Shown: positions 48,182 to 61,811, counted from the stretch's first letter. The stretch is DNA of 64,000 nucleotides from Cycas panzhihuaensis (GCA_023213395.1 CM041465.1:58907741-58971740); one strand, 5' to 3'. The notes: generated by a model from the letters alone, not told the origin. Numbers and translations: made by a program.

Positions 48182-50570
48182 ACATCTTAAAACCCCAAGA
48201 TTAAATGGAAATTAATTATTAATTACTATGTTAAGTTAGTTTTATATAATGTTACACTAGTTTTGTAAGCTTTTATATATACAAATATCTTTGATTCCAT
48301 CATAAAAAACATGTTTTTATCTATAGATAAAATTAAATTTTAAATGCTCATAAGATTCTAATTACTTCTACTATATATTTTACATTTTTAATATATAAAC
48401 CCCATCAAGGTTTATCATAATTAGAATCAAAGTATGATCTTGGTCAATGAGGATTTCTATCAAAGAAAGGCCATTTAGGAGGTTAAAACAATCAAATTTG
48501 GTGAAAAGAACCATAGAATCAAGGTAACTATATCTTCATTATAAATTTTGGCATATTATCTTACATATTCTTTAATCTAAATTGAGAATAATATAAGGGT
48601 TCTAATTTTATCTTGTTGTTTGTCCCTTCTATAGACTTGAAATCCTACTACCTCAACTTACAATGACTATCATAGAGTTTATAGATACCTAATTTACATT
48701 TTTTTTTCTTTTCTTCTTATTTCTTTAAGATGCATCTTAAGGTTATTTTATAGTAAAATATCTTTCACTCTAATTAAGTATGGGGAGAATAAGTTATTAT
48801 CATTTTTATGGAGTGTATCTATATTATTCTAAACACTTAAAATATTATATTATCTTCCAAATGTAACTATAGACGCTACAAACATCCAAAACGCATTGAA
48901 TTAGATCCATTAGAGGTGTCTCTGAGTCCTTTTTCTATTAAGAAATATGTAGAACTCAATTTGGATGGCTATAAGATAAGTTATTTCTATATTACGTAAG
49001 AAATATTAATTTTGTTCTAAACTTTCTAGATATATTAGTTCATGTTAGAGATCTATAAGATTTTAATAGAAGTGTTTTTAAATATAAATATTTAAGAAAT
49101 TTAATACACATAGATAGAAATAATAGATCCAATAGATCATAATCCCATAAATTTTAAGCAAGTGAAAGACATAGCATCCATGTTTAACATACTAGGAAGG
49201 ACTGATAAACTTCAAGATAAATGGAAATAAGAGATAAAATAACATTTTTTGAAGATCAAATATACCAAAGTACAATGAAAAAAAGGGTATTCTTATGATT
49301 CTAAATAGTTAATTAGATAGATCCCATATCAAGATTGAAGAATTTGGGGAAAGATAAGAACAATATAATGCATGATAATGTACTAGAATAAAATATGAAG
49401 GTTTAACAAAGATAAACAAGAGGTTGAAAATCAAGTTAAAGATGAAAAACAAGAGACGATAAAGGAAAATGAAGAAAGGTAAGAATAATATAAAGAATAA
49501 GCATTAAAAGAGTAACATGGACCATAATAAATCATGAAATATATAAATAGAAAAAAACAACAAAGGAAAAACATATTATGAATCCCAACTTAGAGATTAC
49601 ATTATCATCAATAGTAACTAGGAGGAAAATAATAAAAGATAAGTGCAATCCACTAAAAAGAGATACAACTTAGACAAGACTAAATCCAAAAGATACAATG
49701 GCATCAATAAGAAAGCTAATAGCATCCTTGACATTTAAATAATCATAAGTCTAGAAGATAAATGTGTGTATTAAAGGGGAGGTAATAACATTTCTTATTA
49801 ATCCAATAATGACTCATAATGTACAGACATATTCATAAGGCTCAAAACTACATTATTAATATCATGAGTTAATAAGGAAACTATCTTAGGAAAGCACATA
49901 TGTTAAAGGTCAAGCTAAGCATGGATAAGGTTATTCTTCATATTAATTTCTATTGTTCCTATTAAAGGTATTCAAGTGGTGTTAATGTCATAATGGTTAC
50001 AAAACTTGGGTGCTTTCTCTATGAACTTATAAGGGAAGTTCATGAAATTTGCATGCCAAGGTGAATAGGCCACATTACAATGAATCTACCATGTTTAAGA
50101 TGTAAAGGGGGTGTCATTATAAAAAGAAGAATGGAAGTAATAAATTAACTAAGGGAAAAGAAGTAACAATTTAAAGACACTCTATAAGATTTGACTAGAG
50201 TTCCAAAATCATTACTATCTTGTTGGTATAATTAAGAAGGAAGTTTATATCAAGGACAAAGATAGAAGTTAACATATAACAAGTAATCATTAATAAAGGA
50301 AGATGATCCTTGGAGATCCTTAAAGATCAAATTTACAAATGGTTCAAGGATAAAGCATCTTAAGGTGGGGAGACTTGTTATGAAACCCTAAGATTACATG
50401 GAAATTAATTATTAATTATTATGTTAAGTTGGCTTTATATTATGTTTATTTAGTTTTATAAGCTTTTGCATATGTAAATATCTTAGAATCCATTGTAAAT
50501 ATATACAAATATTAGGGTTTTTCATAATCTAATATGCTTGGTGAAGGTTGGGACTAATTTAGATATTTAT
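48182..50570 (+). mobile_element. Small non-coding LTR element (candidate)
   Basis: A direct repeat pair: 48190-48305 and 50385-50500 share aaacccyaagattanatgg, then attaattattaatta and a continuing block through taagcttttgcatat. The right copy starts tgttatgaaacc at 50376 after a purine tract aaggtggggagac, as a 3' LTR would. The left copy carries about 100 extra bases. The 1.9 kb between them has no open frame or pol motif. It looks like a non-autonomous derivative (LARD/TRIM class). Outer ends and target duplication are not resolved. Confidence 0.5.
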
Positions 50571-51449
50571 TTTAGACATATATGATCATAATGATCATCT
50601 AGAGATTTCATATATTTATTGTCACAACATTAATTAGACATTCCATTAGCTTATAAATTATGCTTTCAAAATCTTTGAATATTAAAACTTGCCTTAGAAA
50701 AGATGCAATGGTCCTTATATAGAAAAATTAATCTTAGTTAATTATAGAAAAGTAGACAATATGATAGTTTTAGAGATAATGGATATTATTTGAGATTTAT
50801 ATTCTTACTTAGGTATTTATCAATTATATACTAATCTAATGGAATGCCTATATGATAATGGTAATAAAATTAAATTATATACATTTGAGTGATAGACTTA
50901 ACAAAGGTTAAAAATTATTATCTATATATAATTTATGGATTAGGCTATATACAACTAAGCATGATTATTCAGGCACACAACTATATCATGCATGGAAGTG
51001 TTTCCTAATATTACTAGCACTAAACAAAAGGTGCTTTATATTATTTAAGAAATTCATTTACATAATTTTAGTTAGTGTATAATAAGTTATGTAAGAAGAA
51101 GCCATATGATTCGTAGGCTAATGGAATGCTTAACAAAATAACTTTAAACTAAAGTGCTCTATATGGGTGTGTTGATTTTATACTATGTAAGGTCAAGGTC
51201 TTATCTTATGTATATGATGAGGAAAGGCCCTAATTGGGTTTGAAGGGACAACTACTCTAGTAAGGTCTTAGGGGTAATATCCTTAGTAGAGTTTAGAATT
51301 GTACTCAATGAAACCCATAATGTAATGTCGCTAATAACATCTAATGATATGACCTCTATATAAATTTAAAATATGAGATCATAATTTCAACTAAATTATG
51401 GCCTAAAATGTTTTTAGTTATTGTAGTAATTATTAGACTAACTTATTTA
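50571..51449. other. AT-rich DNA without recognisable genes
   Basis: Nothing identifiable. It ends with attta (51445-51449), one copy of the C2 target duplication. Confidence 0.5.
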
Positions 51450-51713
51450 TAAGAGTTTTAAATTGAAATTACAACTAAATAAACACTTGACATAGGTTTA
51501 TTTGGTAGAATTAGTCTACCTTCAAACTAAATTTACATTCATTTATAATCAATCTACCTCAATACAAAATATAATACTATACACATACATATACAATCGA
51601 GATCGACAATAGTCCATACACAAACTCATAACTACCTTGACATGTGTTAGAAATCTATTAATGGTTGAGTGACTCACTTACCCAATTTGTCATATATAAA
51701 CATTAATCTAACA
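51450..51713 (-). repeat. C2 3' LTR
   Basis: On minus it starts tgttagatta (51713) after gggagag (51720-51714), the end of the polypurine tract. About 264 bp. It matches 56287-56545 along its whole length with many substitutions. Confidence 0.88.
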
Positions 51714-51719
51714 CTCTCC

Positions 51720-52230
51720 CTTAATGTTCATATCATTGGCTTTAATATTGATACAAGATTTAAATTTATCAAACTTTTCCTTGGATAAATATTTAGTGAA
51801 AATATCATCAAGATGGTCCCCTATCAATCTATATAAAAGCTCAACTTCTCTATTCTAGATCTACTCATAGATCAAATTATGATGCACCTTGATGTGTTTG
51901 GTGTGAGCATGGAACACTAGATTCTTAATAATTTTTAAAGTACTTTGATTATCATAATATAGTGTAGGCACTTCATCTTGATAAGGTTCTAAATCTCCAA
52001 GCACCTATCCCAACTAGAAGGCCTCATAAGTTATTACAATAGTAGCTTTATATTCTATCTTAATATAAGATACAATAATATTAGGCTACTTCTTGCTACT
52101 CTAAGTGACAATAGTAGAGCCTAAATTTAAGCAATATCTTAAAGTGGACATTATATTATCTTCACATTTAACCTAATTAGAATTTGAATACCTTGTTAAC
52201 AAAAAATTATTATTCTATCTAATCTCTAAT
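51720..52230 (-). pseudogene. pol: C2 RNase H (broken)
   Basis: Minus-strand translation gives the copia RNase H signature in pieces: KIEYKATIV, TLYYDNQSTLKIIKN, FHAHTKHIKVHHNLI and DDIFTKYLSKEKFDKFK. Several stops. It precedes the polypurine tract as usual. Confidence 0.8.
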
Positions 52231-53360
52231 CCAAAGTGCAATGTCCCTTACAAATATCTTAGGATCCTCTTTGTAAATTTCTAATGGATCAACTTTGATT
52301 CAATCATGAACCTTGATACCATATCAATTGTAAAGGAAATATCAAGTCTAGTAGTAGTAAAGTAGATCAAACTACTAACTAGTTATTTGAACATTGTGCC
52401 ATCAACTAATTTCTCATCATCTAGAGTTATCAACTTTAAACCTATTTCAATGTAGGTATGTATAGTTTAGGCTTCCTCCATGTTGAATTTCTTTAGAATT
52501 TTTCAGTCATGCTTAGCCTATGAAATAAAGATTTTACTAGTCTTCTTCCATACTTTTAGTCCCAAAAAATAATGGAGTAATCTAAGATCTATCATCTTGA
52601 ATGTCTTCTTAAGATCATCCTTTAGGTGTTCAACTTTTGAGGTGTCATTCCTTATGGTCACAAGATCATCTACATATAATACTATAAAGATTATTTAATT
52701 TCCTTCAACCTTGACGTATAAGTTTAAATCAATTGGTGACCTTTCAAACTTATCATCTAGAAAATACTAATTAATCTTAGAATAGTAGGATCTTAGATCC
52801 TACTTGAGGCTACACAGAGCCTTCTTCAAGTGATATACCAAATGTTATTTGCCTTTAGTCACATATTCAAGTAGTTTCTCCATATAGACTTCCTTTTTAA
52901 GATCCACATTAAGAAAGGTACTTTTGATATCAAACTAGTATAACTTCTATATCAACTAAGTAGTTATTATCAGTATCAATTTAGTCATCACCGTGTTACT
53001 ATTAAAGTGAATATCTCCTGGTAATTTATCCCTTCTATATGCTTGAATACTTTGGCTACTAACACATCCTTGTATTTATCAACAAAGCCATTAGATCTAA
53101 ATTTGGTCTTACAAACCTATTTATAACTAATCACCTATTTACCTACTAGTAAATCAAACAAATCTTAAGTTTTGTTCTACTCAATGATACAAATTTTAGC
53201 ATCCATTATTATTCTCCACTTTTACTATTAGTTTGCCTTCTTAAAACTCGAAGGCTCATCAACATTCAATACATCTACTACCAAAGAAAATTTGATTATA
53301 TTAGGTCTCATCCTCAACTTATATTTTTATTCTATCTTGAGTAACTAAGCTTCTTCCATA
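52231..53360 (-). pseudogene. pol: C2 reverse transcriptase (broken)
   Basis: The catalytic box is intact: FIVLYVDDLVTIRND (about 52690-52646). LHYFLGLKVWKKTSKIF follows, then TTRLDISFTIDMVSRFM. Stops and frameshifts separate the pieces. Upstream part is weaker. Confidence 0.8.
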
Positions 53361-54800
53361 GTTTTTAAATACCATTTGGGGAACTTCTTAATAGGTGAAG
53401 TGACCTTATGGTACTTCTATGGCTATGACTCCTGAGCATCTTCATACTCTTACTCCTTAATTTCTTCTTTCATTTTAACTTCTTTCCACTTCTTTGGCTT
53501 AGTCTTAGGCTCACCAAACTATTATATCGAAGAACTGGATTCAAATTATTCTTTGATGTATTTCCCTTTGTCTCACCAAATCTTCATAATGTCTAAGTCT
53601 TGATCCTAATATAAAATCTATTTCCCAACCTCTTAAAAGATGACATCTTAAGTTGTATGTACCTTCTTAATTACCAACTTATATACATAGTACACTTTTC
53701 CCTTTTTGTTGTATATCACAAGGATATACTTAGATCTTTTATTATCAAACTTCTAGTGTTTCTATTTTGGAACATGCATATCATTAAGGTTCCAAAGATT
53801 CTAAGATGGATTACTATAGATTTATGTCTTGACCATGTTTCTTCAGGTGTTTTATTCCAAATAACTTTAATTACATTCTTGTTAGTTAGGTATATTATTA
53901 TATAAATAACTTTAGTCCAAAATATATCTAATAGGTTATTTGCCTTCATCACCAACTTGGCCTTATTGACTGTTGTTCTATTCATCCTCTTAGTTATATT
54001 ATTCTATTACAAGGTGTATGATGTCATTAACTACTTTATACCATGGTCTTTTTAGAACTAGACCAACGTATTAGAGGTGTATTATCCCCCATTGTCTAAC
54101 CTTAGTATCTTAATCCTTTGAGTGCTTTTATTCTCCACTTTTACCTTAAACTCTTTGAATATATTAAATGCCTAATAATTCTCCTTTATGGGATATATCT
54201 AGACTTTCCTAATAAAATCATCAATGAAGGTTAAGAAATATCTTGCACCTCTAAGGAAGTGGTTGGCATAGGACCACATATATTAAAGTGGATCAGGCTC
54301 AGATTTTCAGTTGCCCTCTAAGACTTGCCTTTAGGAAACTTCTCCTATGTTCTTTCTTATAAATATAAGGTTCATGAATACCCTTTTCTATCTTAAAACT
54401 TTGAGAGACCATACACCATATTTAACTTGTTTATCAAACATAGGCTAAGGAAGTATGAATGCCCCAATCTCTCATGCCATAACTAGATTTTATTTGGTAC
54501 ATCTATAGTTAAATATGCTCTTTGGATTACTTACCTACCTAAGAGCCTACAAAGATAGTTTTCTCTCACTCTTTCTGTGACCATTTTCCCTTCATAATTA
54601 CTAATAATAGCCTTTTTCTCTTTAAAATAAATACTTATCCCATTGCCTTCTATCTAATCATAGAAATTAGGTTCATCTTTAGTCTAGGCATATATAAAAC
54701 ATCCTCTATATAGTAATAATCTCTATTAAGAGTTATAACTAAGACCTCCAATATGCCTTTAATAGGTAAAACTTTATTATTTTTCAAAATAAAAATATAT
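53361..54800 (-). pseudogene. int: C2 integrase (broken)
   Basis: The 53716-53985 frame reads MNRTTVNKAKLVMKANNLLD then FWTKVIYIIIYLTNKNVIK and KTPEETWSRHKSIVIHLRIF, the part after the catalytic Glu. The remainder upstream is heavily decayed. Confidence 0.75.
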
Positions 54801-56270
54801 CCAATATCTCTCTATATGTGCCGGAACTAGTCAAGCCTACCTATCATATGTCTAGAAGCATATAAATCTATGCATCAAATATCATTAGACTCTCTTTGAT
54901 GTACTGTTATATTTTGATGATTGATTCTACCCTACAAATTATTTACATGCTAGTAACCAGCCTATGATAATCTACAAATTTTCTTGATGTGACTTGACTT
55001 GTTGTAATTATAGTAAGTCTTCTAAGGTAGATTTTTAAGATGGAAAAACAAGTATTTTCCACCTATTTTAATGTTCAAAATTAATAAAAGTCATGTAATA
55101 AACTACAAAATAGTGGGCATTAAATAGCCTTGTCATGGAACATACTATTTTATTAAAAAATAAATTATGTATGGTCCTTAGTCACCATGAAAGAAGCTAA
55201 AAACTCATCATATGGCTATGTTCAACATAAAGAACATTAAAATCTATAGTGAAAAGGTATTTTATTATTTTACAAAAGGCTCTTCAATAAGCCAAAAATT
55301 GACTCAACACTTCTATATAATGTGACTTGGGGGTAAACTTAACAAGGGGGCTAATTGGACTTCAAATTAAAATTAAAAACACTTTAATTTAATAAAAACT
55401 TTTAAAAAATTTTTATGTTAAGTTAAAACTACTAAAAATTATTGTGTGTTGCATGTAATAAATTGATTAATTTGTATTGATCAAATTTACTTAAGGCAAT
55501 TTGTCTCTTCTATTAGATTCTTTGATGATGGCATCAATGGATTTTTCCTTCATGGTGTTATTTCACCTTAAGCATTAAGTAAATGCATTGTGTATGGCTT
55601 TGCATTCATGATCATTTATTTTTATTTAGTAGCTTTAAGCTTTAATCATATGAGCATCTCTAATATTATCTTATATGCTAATCATAGGGGCTTTGTGTTA
55701 CCTGATGGCATGATCAACTGATATGTTTGTACTGGGTATTTTCATTGAGCTCCATCTTATTAGCATTATTACATTATCTTTCAACATTTATAGGTATGTG
55801 TATATAACATGCCTATGGTCTTATTACTTCTACCTCACACATTAATAAATGTTCGATGATGTCCTACTTATAGATCGTACGAAGGTTATGTATTTTCATC
55901 TCTCATGTTGAATGAGGCCTTTTTTAAATTTTAATCATGCAAGTTGTATACTCCTTGTTGTGTTTGCCTCTATAGGCCTATTCATCTCACACTTTAGGAA
56001 TGGCTCTAATAGAGCTTTAAACTTTAATAAAAACTAGGTAATGACTCTATAGACAAACCCCACCCCTCCCCTTGCCCCCATTTTTTTGTTTTCCTTTTTA
56101 ATAAAAAATTATCCACATAAGCTTTAACTAGATTTGACATAATAATCTATTTTGACAACATAACCTAGTAAATTTTTGAATTAAAATCATCTACAAACAT
56201 TGACAAAAGAAAACTCACTTGGATCCACATGTTACTAGTCAAGGAATTAATCAATAATATATAATGAACA
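54801..56270 (-). pseudogene. gag: C2 gag and protease region (heavily decayed)
   Basis: A zinc-knuckle remnant YYNYNKSSHIKKIC (about 55025-54975) keeps the CX2CX4HX4C spacing with the first two Cys changed to Tyr. No other firm motif. Region limits are set by the primer site and the integrase. Confidence 0.55.
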
Positions 56271-56286
56271 TTCCTCTAATACCATA

Positions 56287-56545
56287 TGAGAGTTTTAATC
56301 CAAAATTAGAACCAAACAAAGACTTGACACAAGTTTATTTGATAGAATTAGTCTACCTTTAAACTTAATTTACGTTCATTAAGAATTAATTTACCTTAAT
56401 CTAAAATACAAAATTATACATATACAAGTGAGATTGATAATGGTTCATACACAAACTCATAACTAACTTGACTTATATCACAAGCCTATTAAGGGTTTTA
56501 ATGACTCACCTACCCAATCTGTCCTATATGAATATTAATCTAATA
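56287..56545 (-). repeat. C2 5' LTR
   Basis: 259 bp. On minus it runs from tattagatta (56545; TG mutated to TA) to aaaactctca (56287). The primer-binding site follows after two bases. Confidence 0.88.
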
Positions 56546-56550
56546 ATTTA

Positions 56551-56883
56551 ATGAGCATATATTTTTATGAAAGTAAAAAATATCAACATATAGACAAGTG
56601 CTAATAAGATATCCATACTATTATTATTCTTAATAAAGGATTTCTTAATCAATTATATTAATTGCCATATCATCACTAGGCCTTGAATTTTCAATATAGA
56701 TAATCACATTATTTCTTGATTAAAATACTCTCAAATGAGAGATGATATTCTTAATAAAATACTCTTAATAAGAGATAAGATTCTTAATCAAGCATATTGA
56801 TTACCATGCTATCAACAACCTTGGTCTAACAAGATACCAAATCATATTATTTCTCAATTAAAGGTACCTCAATTGAGAGATTA
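56551..56883. other. AT-rich DNA with a duplicated ~100-bp unit
   Basis: Two diverged direct copies (about 56640-56735 and 56769-56883) share ttcttaatcaa, atattgattgccat, the cattatttct block and a ctcaattgagaga end that can fold on itself. No coding sequence. It ends with gatta, the target duplication of G. Confidence 0.55.
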
Positions 56884-57298
56884 TGGGACGATTCTTCTCA
56901 TAAGTGCTCCTTGGTATAATAGAAAAATAGTAATTCACAACTACTTTATTCAAACCAATAAAGACAAATAGATTATCAAAAGAGTCTTACAAGCATAAGA
57001 GCACCAATTTAGCACTAAATAAAAGTAGCTAAGTATAATCTTTTTCAGAAGTAATATCAAGCTAACCATCTTTTACAATCCACGACCCTTATATAAATAA
57101 AATAGGGTCTTTTCTATGTAATCCTATTGGTGGCCCAGGTGGTCTTGCGTTCTATTGAATAACATAACAATCTTGTATACCATTGGCCAGCTTATTGGCC
57201 CATGCACTAAGTTTCATAACTAACCTTATTACTTAACCTTATGATATCTTTTCATGTATTATTGTTTTATATAACTTAGCAAGATAAGTTATGTAATA
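56884..57298 (-). repeat. G 3' LTR
   Basis: 415 bp. On minus it starts tattacataac (57298) after a purine tract aagggggggacc and ends cgtccca. Both LTRs begin TA, so the source element had TA...CA termini. Confidence 0.9.
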
Positions 57299-57309
57299 GG
57301 TCCCCCCCT

Positions 57310-57480
57310 TGAGATGCTAAGTCCTTGAGGCATTTAAGGTGCGAGTACTTCTTGATGAAATTATCAAATTCCCAAGTTACTTTATCAGAGGTACAACCTG
57401 CTCACTATATTAAATATTCTAAAATTGACCAATTCTAGAGATGGCATTAACTGCTAACTAGTATATATTCTAGAGGTATG
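57310..57480 (-). pseudogene. G chromodomain remnant
   Basis: Downstream of the integrase C-terminus the minus strand reads ILEYLI, then DKVTWEFDNFIKKYSHLKCL with stops before it. This is the end of a chromodomain (EYLVKWKG...ATWE...YPH pattern). In chromoviruses it steers insertion to certain chromatin. Confidence 0.7.
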
Positions 57481-57538
57481 GTTAGGGATTGCTCTTCATC
57501 CAAATTTGATAGGGTTATCTAGGGGACATGGATTTTTC

Positions 57539-58800
57539 TTAAACACTTTTGGAGATAGGAAACATGATAAACATTATGGATGTTGGTTGGGGGGAGGTCA
57601 AGGGCTTATGCAACTTCACCAATACATTTGAGGACTTTGTAGGGACCATAATATTGAGGGCTAAGTTTGTGGTTCTTTTGGTGGTAGAGAGATTATTGCT
57701 TATAAGGTTATAGATGAAGGAATACAAGATCACCAATGTTGAAGGAGCAATCAGAATGATGGTGGTTTACTAATTCTTTTATTTGATTCTAGGCCATGGA
57801 TAAGTTTTATTTGAGGGTGTGGAGAATTTAATCCATACGTTATAATTTTTATTATACTATTTCCATGAAAAGGTTCATGGACAAGGTGTGATGGGAAGGT
57901 AGGGGATATCCATAAAGGGCAAAAAATAGGGATATTCTAATGGTTGAATGATGTGAGGAGTTGTACCAATACTTAACCAGGGCTAGTCATGTTGTCTATT
58001 TAGATTGGTGGTTAGATGCAAAGTAGTGTAATTCTTTAGAGTTTTGTTAAGGACCTCTGATTGGCTATTAATCTATGGATGGTATACCAAGCTCATATTA
58101 AATGATGTTCCTAAGGCACAAAATAACTATTGCTAAAAGGAGTGAGTGAATTTAGGATCTTGGTCACACATGATAATGGATAGGAAACCATACAAGCAGA
58201 ATATTATTTGAAGATAAACATTAGCAATGCATGGTGCATTATATATTGTGTATGCATGTAAGAAGTGGGCATATTTTGTCAACCTATTTATGACTACTAA
58301 AATAGAGTCATACTAATAGATAATAGTAGGCTGTTACAAAATCCATGGCAATATCTTACCATTTACCTTGGGGGATATGTAAAGGTTGAAAGAGAGCTAA
58401 TTGAGGGTTTGTATCAGCTTTATTGCAATAGCATGTGTCATATTCAAAGACAAAGGTAAGGATGGTGGATTTTATTTCTATCCAAAAGAAGTTAAATTGT
58501 ATCCTACAATAAGTTTTATCAAAACTAGAATGGCCACCAAGTGGGGAAGAATGATATTCTAATAAAATCCAAGGAATGAAAGTTGAGTGGGGGTGTACAA
58601 ATATGTGATTTTGGTATAAGAGAAGATTATTATAGATGGAATAATCCTTATGAGTATGGACCTTATCAGCCTAGTTAAAAAAGTCTAGTTGGGATTGGTT
58701 AGCCACTGCTAAGTCTTGTATCCATGTTAGTTGCAGGAAAGAGATGCCATAAATGATAGGATCCTTAGTGTAACAGGCATTATCATCAAGCATAGGGGAG
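57539..58800 (-). pseudogene. int: G integrase (broken)
   Basis: The C-terminal end is clear across frames: YGPYKVLKCIGEVA, then LPPTSIHNVFHVSYLQK (about 57700-57545), the standard GPF/Y-type end before a chromodomain. The core and zinc region upstream are decayed and only loosely placed. Confidence 0.72.
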
Positions 58801-60100
58801 GATAGTTGGGAGAGGGAATCTACTATAATGTTATCTTTTTCCTTTTTATATGTGATTGTAAAATCAAAGACTTAGAGGCAGTTGACCCATATGGCCCACT
58901 CTTTTAAGAGGACTAGTTGATCTAGTAAGCAGTGAAAATTATAATGATTAGTGAGGATAGTAAATTTAGAACCAAGTAGATATTATCACCATTTATCAAT
59001 AGTGTGAAGGATGGTCTACATGCCTTTTTAATAGGTAGATAGTCTACACTTATGCTCCTTGAGTTTTTGACTTTCAAAAGTGATAAGGTGGATGTCCTAC
59101 ATTAAGACTACACCTAGCCTAAACCTAGAGGCATCGTATTCCAGTTAGAGGCATCGTATTCCAATTATAATAGCCAAGTAAAGTCAAGTAATGCCAAAAC
59201 CAAAGTGGTTGTCCTGACCTCCTTTAGATGGAGGAAGGCTTCGTTGGTTGAGGGAGACCATTGAAAGAAATCTTTCCTAAGCAGGTGGGTTAAAAGGGTA
59301 GTTAAGGTGGCATACTTTCAAATAAATCGATGATAAAATCTAGTAATCCTTAGGAAGGCCTATAATTGGATAAAGATTTTAAGGGTTGGCCAACTAGTGA
59401 TGATTGAAATTTTATATAGATCCACCCAAACCCTTGCAAATGATATAATGTAACCAAGGTATTGCAGTTCATATTTTCCAAACTCACATTTGGAGAGTTT
59501 GGCATATAACTTATTCTTCACCAAGATTTAAAGAACTATTTCTAAATATGAGATGTGAGTAGGCATGTTTGAGTTATAGATAAGAATATTATTAAAGAAG
59601 ATAATGAGAAATTTTCATAGGTATGGGGAAAAGATTTTGTTCATGAGGGCCTAAAAGGTAGTCAAAGCAGTAAACAGGCCAAAGGGCATGACTTGGAACT
59701 CAAAGTAGCCATGGTGGGTTCGAAAAGCCATTTTATGTTGATCCTCTAGCAAGATGAGGATCTAGTAATATCCTAACTATAGATTAAGTTTGGTAAAAAC
59801 TATCACACCATGGATCTCATCTAACATATCATTAATTTGTGGTATAGGGAACTTGATTTTAATGGTGATTTTATTTAATACGTGATAATCAACACAAAAA
59901 TTAGAAAGAGCCATTCTTTTTATGAACCAAAATGATAGGTATAACATACAAGATCTTACTAGGCTAAACAATGCCCATGTCTATTAATCCCTTGGTGATT
60001 TTTCTAAGTTCATTTTTTTAGAAATATGAGTTCGTATATGGTCAAAAACTAATTAGGTTATCTAAATTTTGTAACTCAATACTGTGATAATAACCTCAAT
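58801..60100 (-). pseudogene. pol: G reverse transcriptase and RNase H (broken)
   Basis: RT: CVDYHVLNKITIKIKFPIPQ then INDMLDEIHGVIVFTKLNL (59970-59777), FRTHHGYFEFQVMPFGL, and FFNNILIYNSN at the catalytic box where YVDD has become FFNN. YLGYIIS and the thumb part follow. RNase H begins near LEYDASN (about 59150). Stops throughout. Confidence 0.85.
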
Positions 60101-61799
60101 TAGGTGGGGCACTAGTAGGTAGTAGAGCAAATACTGATTGATCTTGATCAAATACTTACTGGATATTGAGGTGAATGCTTGAAGGGGCTTGGATATAGTT
60201 GAGATGAATGATATATCCTATATTTCCATTGAGTTATTTGCGCATTCGAGTGGGTGCGATTACTTTATTAGGAGGGGCTTGCATCCCATAAAGTTTATGT
60301 AAGTGGCCCATGTGATCTTTGAATATAATGAATGGGGTTATGGGTGAGTTATTGATGTTATAGGTTCCTAGTATCTAGAGCCACTATACACTGAGAATTA
60401 CATCTAACCCACCTATGAATAAGGCATAAAAATTAGAGACAAGGATATATGAGCTAATGTAGACCGTTAGGCTTTAATTGTTCCTATATAGTGAAGGGTT
60501 TAATAACTAGGTAAGGAGTAGGTAAAGCATGTCTTAGATTCTATGTAAAGATTCAACTATTAGGTGATGGATATATCAATGAAATTTAGCGACGTGCCAC
60601 TATCAATCAAAATGGTGATTAGGATTTTTCGAAGTATTTCTTTAATCTAGAGCGGTTTAAGACATGAGGTGGAGGTAACAACTGATAAGGAAACTTCATG
60701 TTTGGGATTAGAAACTAGCTCATTAGTAGGGTGGTAAGGCCCACTAGTGATAAAAAGTAAGTTGGAGGTGGTGGAGACCACTAGTATCCTAAGTACTAAA
60801 AAACATAGAGAATGCTTATATGAACTAACTTGGTGCAAAATTACCAGTATAATGTGCAGATTGAAATAAGGTATATAAGTTGTAAAGGTAGTTTTTGAAC
60901 TAAGAACTTCCACCAAGAAGAGTGACTAAGTTTTTCTTTTTTTGTGTGATGAGTCTGACTGCCCTTATAGGTTCTAAATTCAAGCAGTAAGTGAAAATTA
61001 GTTTCTATTTTTTTTTTTCTTTAATGTTGTGGCTTGATATCGTAATCAAGAAATGAAGCATGTGAAGTAGGGTATCCTACCAACCACTAGATAAGGTATG
61101 CTTGGTCATGTAGGTTTGCCAATAAATTTCTGATATAGAAGTTCAAGGCAGGTAGCTCCATGGTGCTAACCACTAATCACTCCACTATAGGTCTTCGGTG
61201 GCTAGTATTTTTCTTATGCTAGGAAAGGTATGAAACCTATAAGGGTCTTCCTATATAACGGAGGTACATAGAGGCATACTTTTGTAGCTAGGTTCTACCT
61301 AGGGCTTAGTTTAGGAGTGTTATCTCTAGTCCATCACATAAGGGGCATAATAGCCATGATACACTTAGTTATAATTATAAATCCTTATGATTTTTAAAGA
61401 CCCCTAGTATAGGGTCTCTACCTAACTACTTAGGTAACTACCAAGCAATGTTATCTACCTAGGAAAGAGAGGTGGGAGGGAGAAAGGGTAACCACCACGC
61501 AGTGTTATCTACCCTTGGATTGACGACCCAATATAGAAATTGAAATAATTAAATTAAATTAAAAAATAAATAAATACAAAGAAAAATAGAGTACTAGGTA
61601 TTACCTAAGGGAAGAAATTACCCTTCCCTCATGACTCTTGGATTGTGCTCATTTTACTCCTCAATCTCCATGGAGAGAGTACTAAGCAAAGGTATTTCCT
61701 TAATCTCTACTTAGGTAGAGAGAGTACTCAATCTATCAAAGGAAAAAAAGAAATCGATTCCTTTTAGCCTCATAAGTAACTTCCCATGATTCAAATGCA
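60101..61799 (-). pseudogene. gag: G gag and protease region (decayed)
   Basis: The protease active site IDSGTSLNFIDISIT is readable on minus at about 60615-60570, preceded by EVSLSVVTSTSCLKPL. Upstream gag is too decayed for motif calls. A poly-T stretch lies near 61005-61020. Confidence 0.6.
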
Positions 61800-61811
61800 G
61801 CTTTGATACTA
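61800..61811 (-). promoter_or_regulatory. G primer-binding site
   Basis: On minus tagtatcaaagc, two bases after the LTR end. It resembles tggtatcagagc, the initiator tRNA-Met site, with three changes. Confidence 0.6.

Larger units (their letters stand above)
51450..56545 (-). mobile_element. C2: Ty1/copia element on minus strand
   Basis: 5.1 kb with LTRs at 51450-51713 and 56287-56545. The target duplication attta is perfect (51445-51449 and 56546-56550). From right to left on minus: LTR, primer site tggtattagag (56284-56274), gag, zinc knuckle, integrase, RT, RNase H, purine tract, LTR. Every frame is broken, but domain traces are clear. Not autonomous. Confidence 0.93.

Noticed and set aside
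59777-59971. RT as an endogenous pararetrovirus
   Set aside because: LTRs, target duplication, integrase and chromodomain remnants show a Ty3/gypsy retrotransposon.
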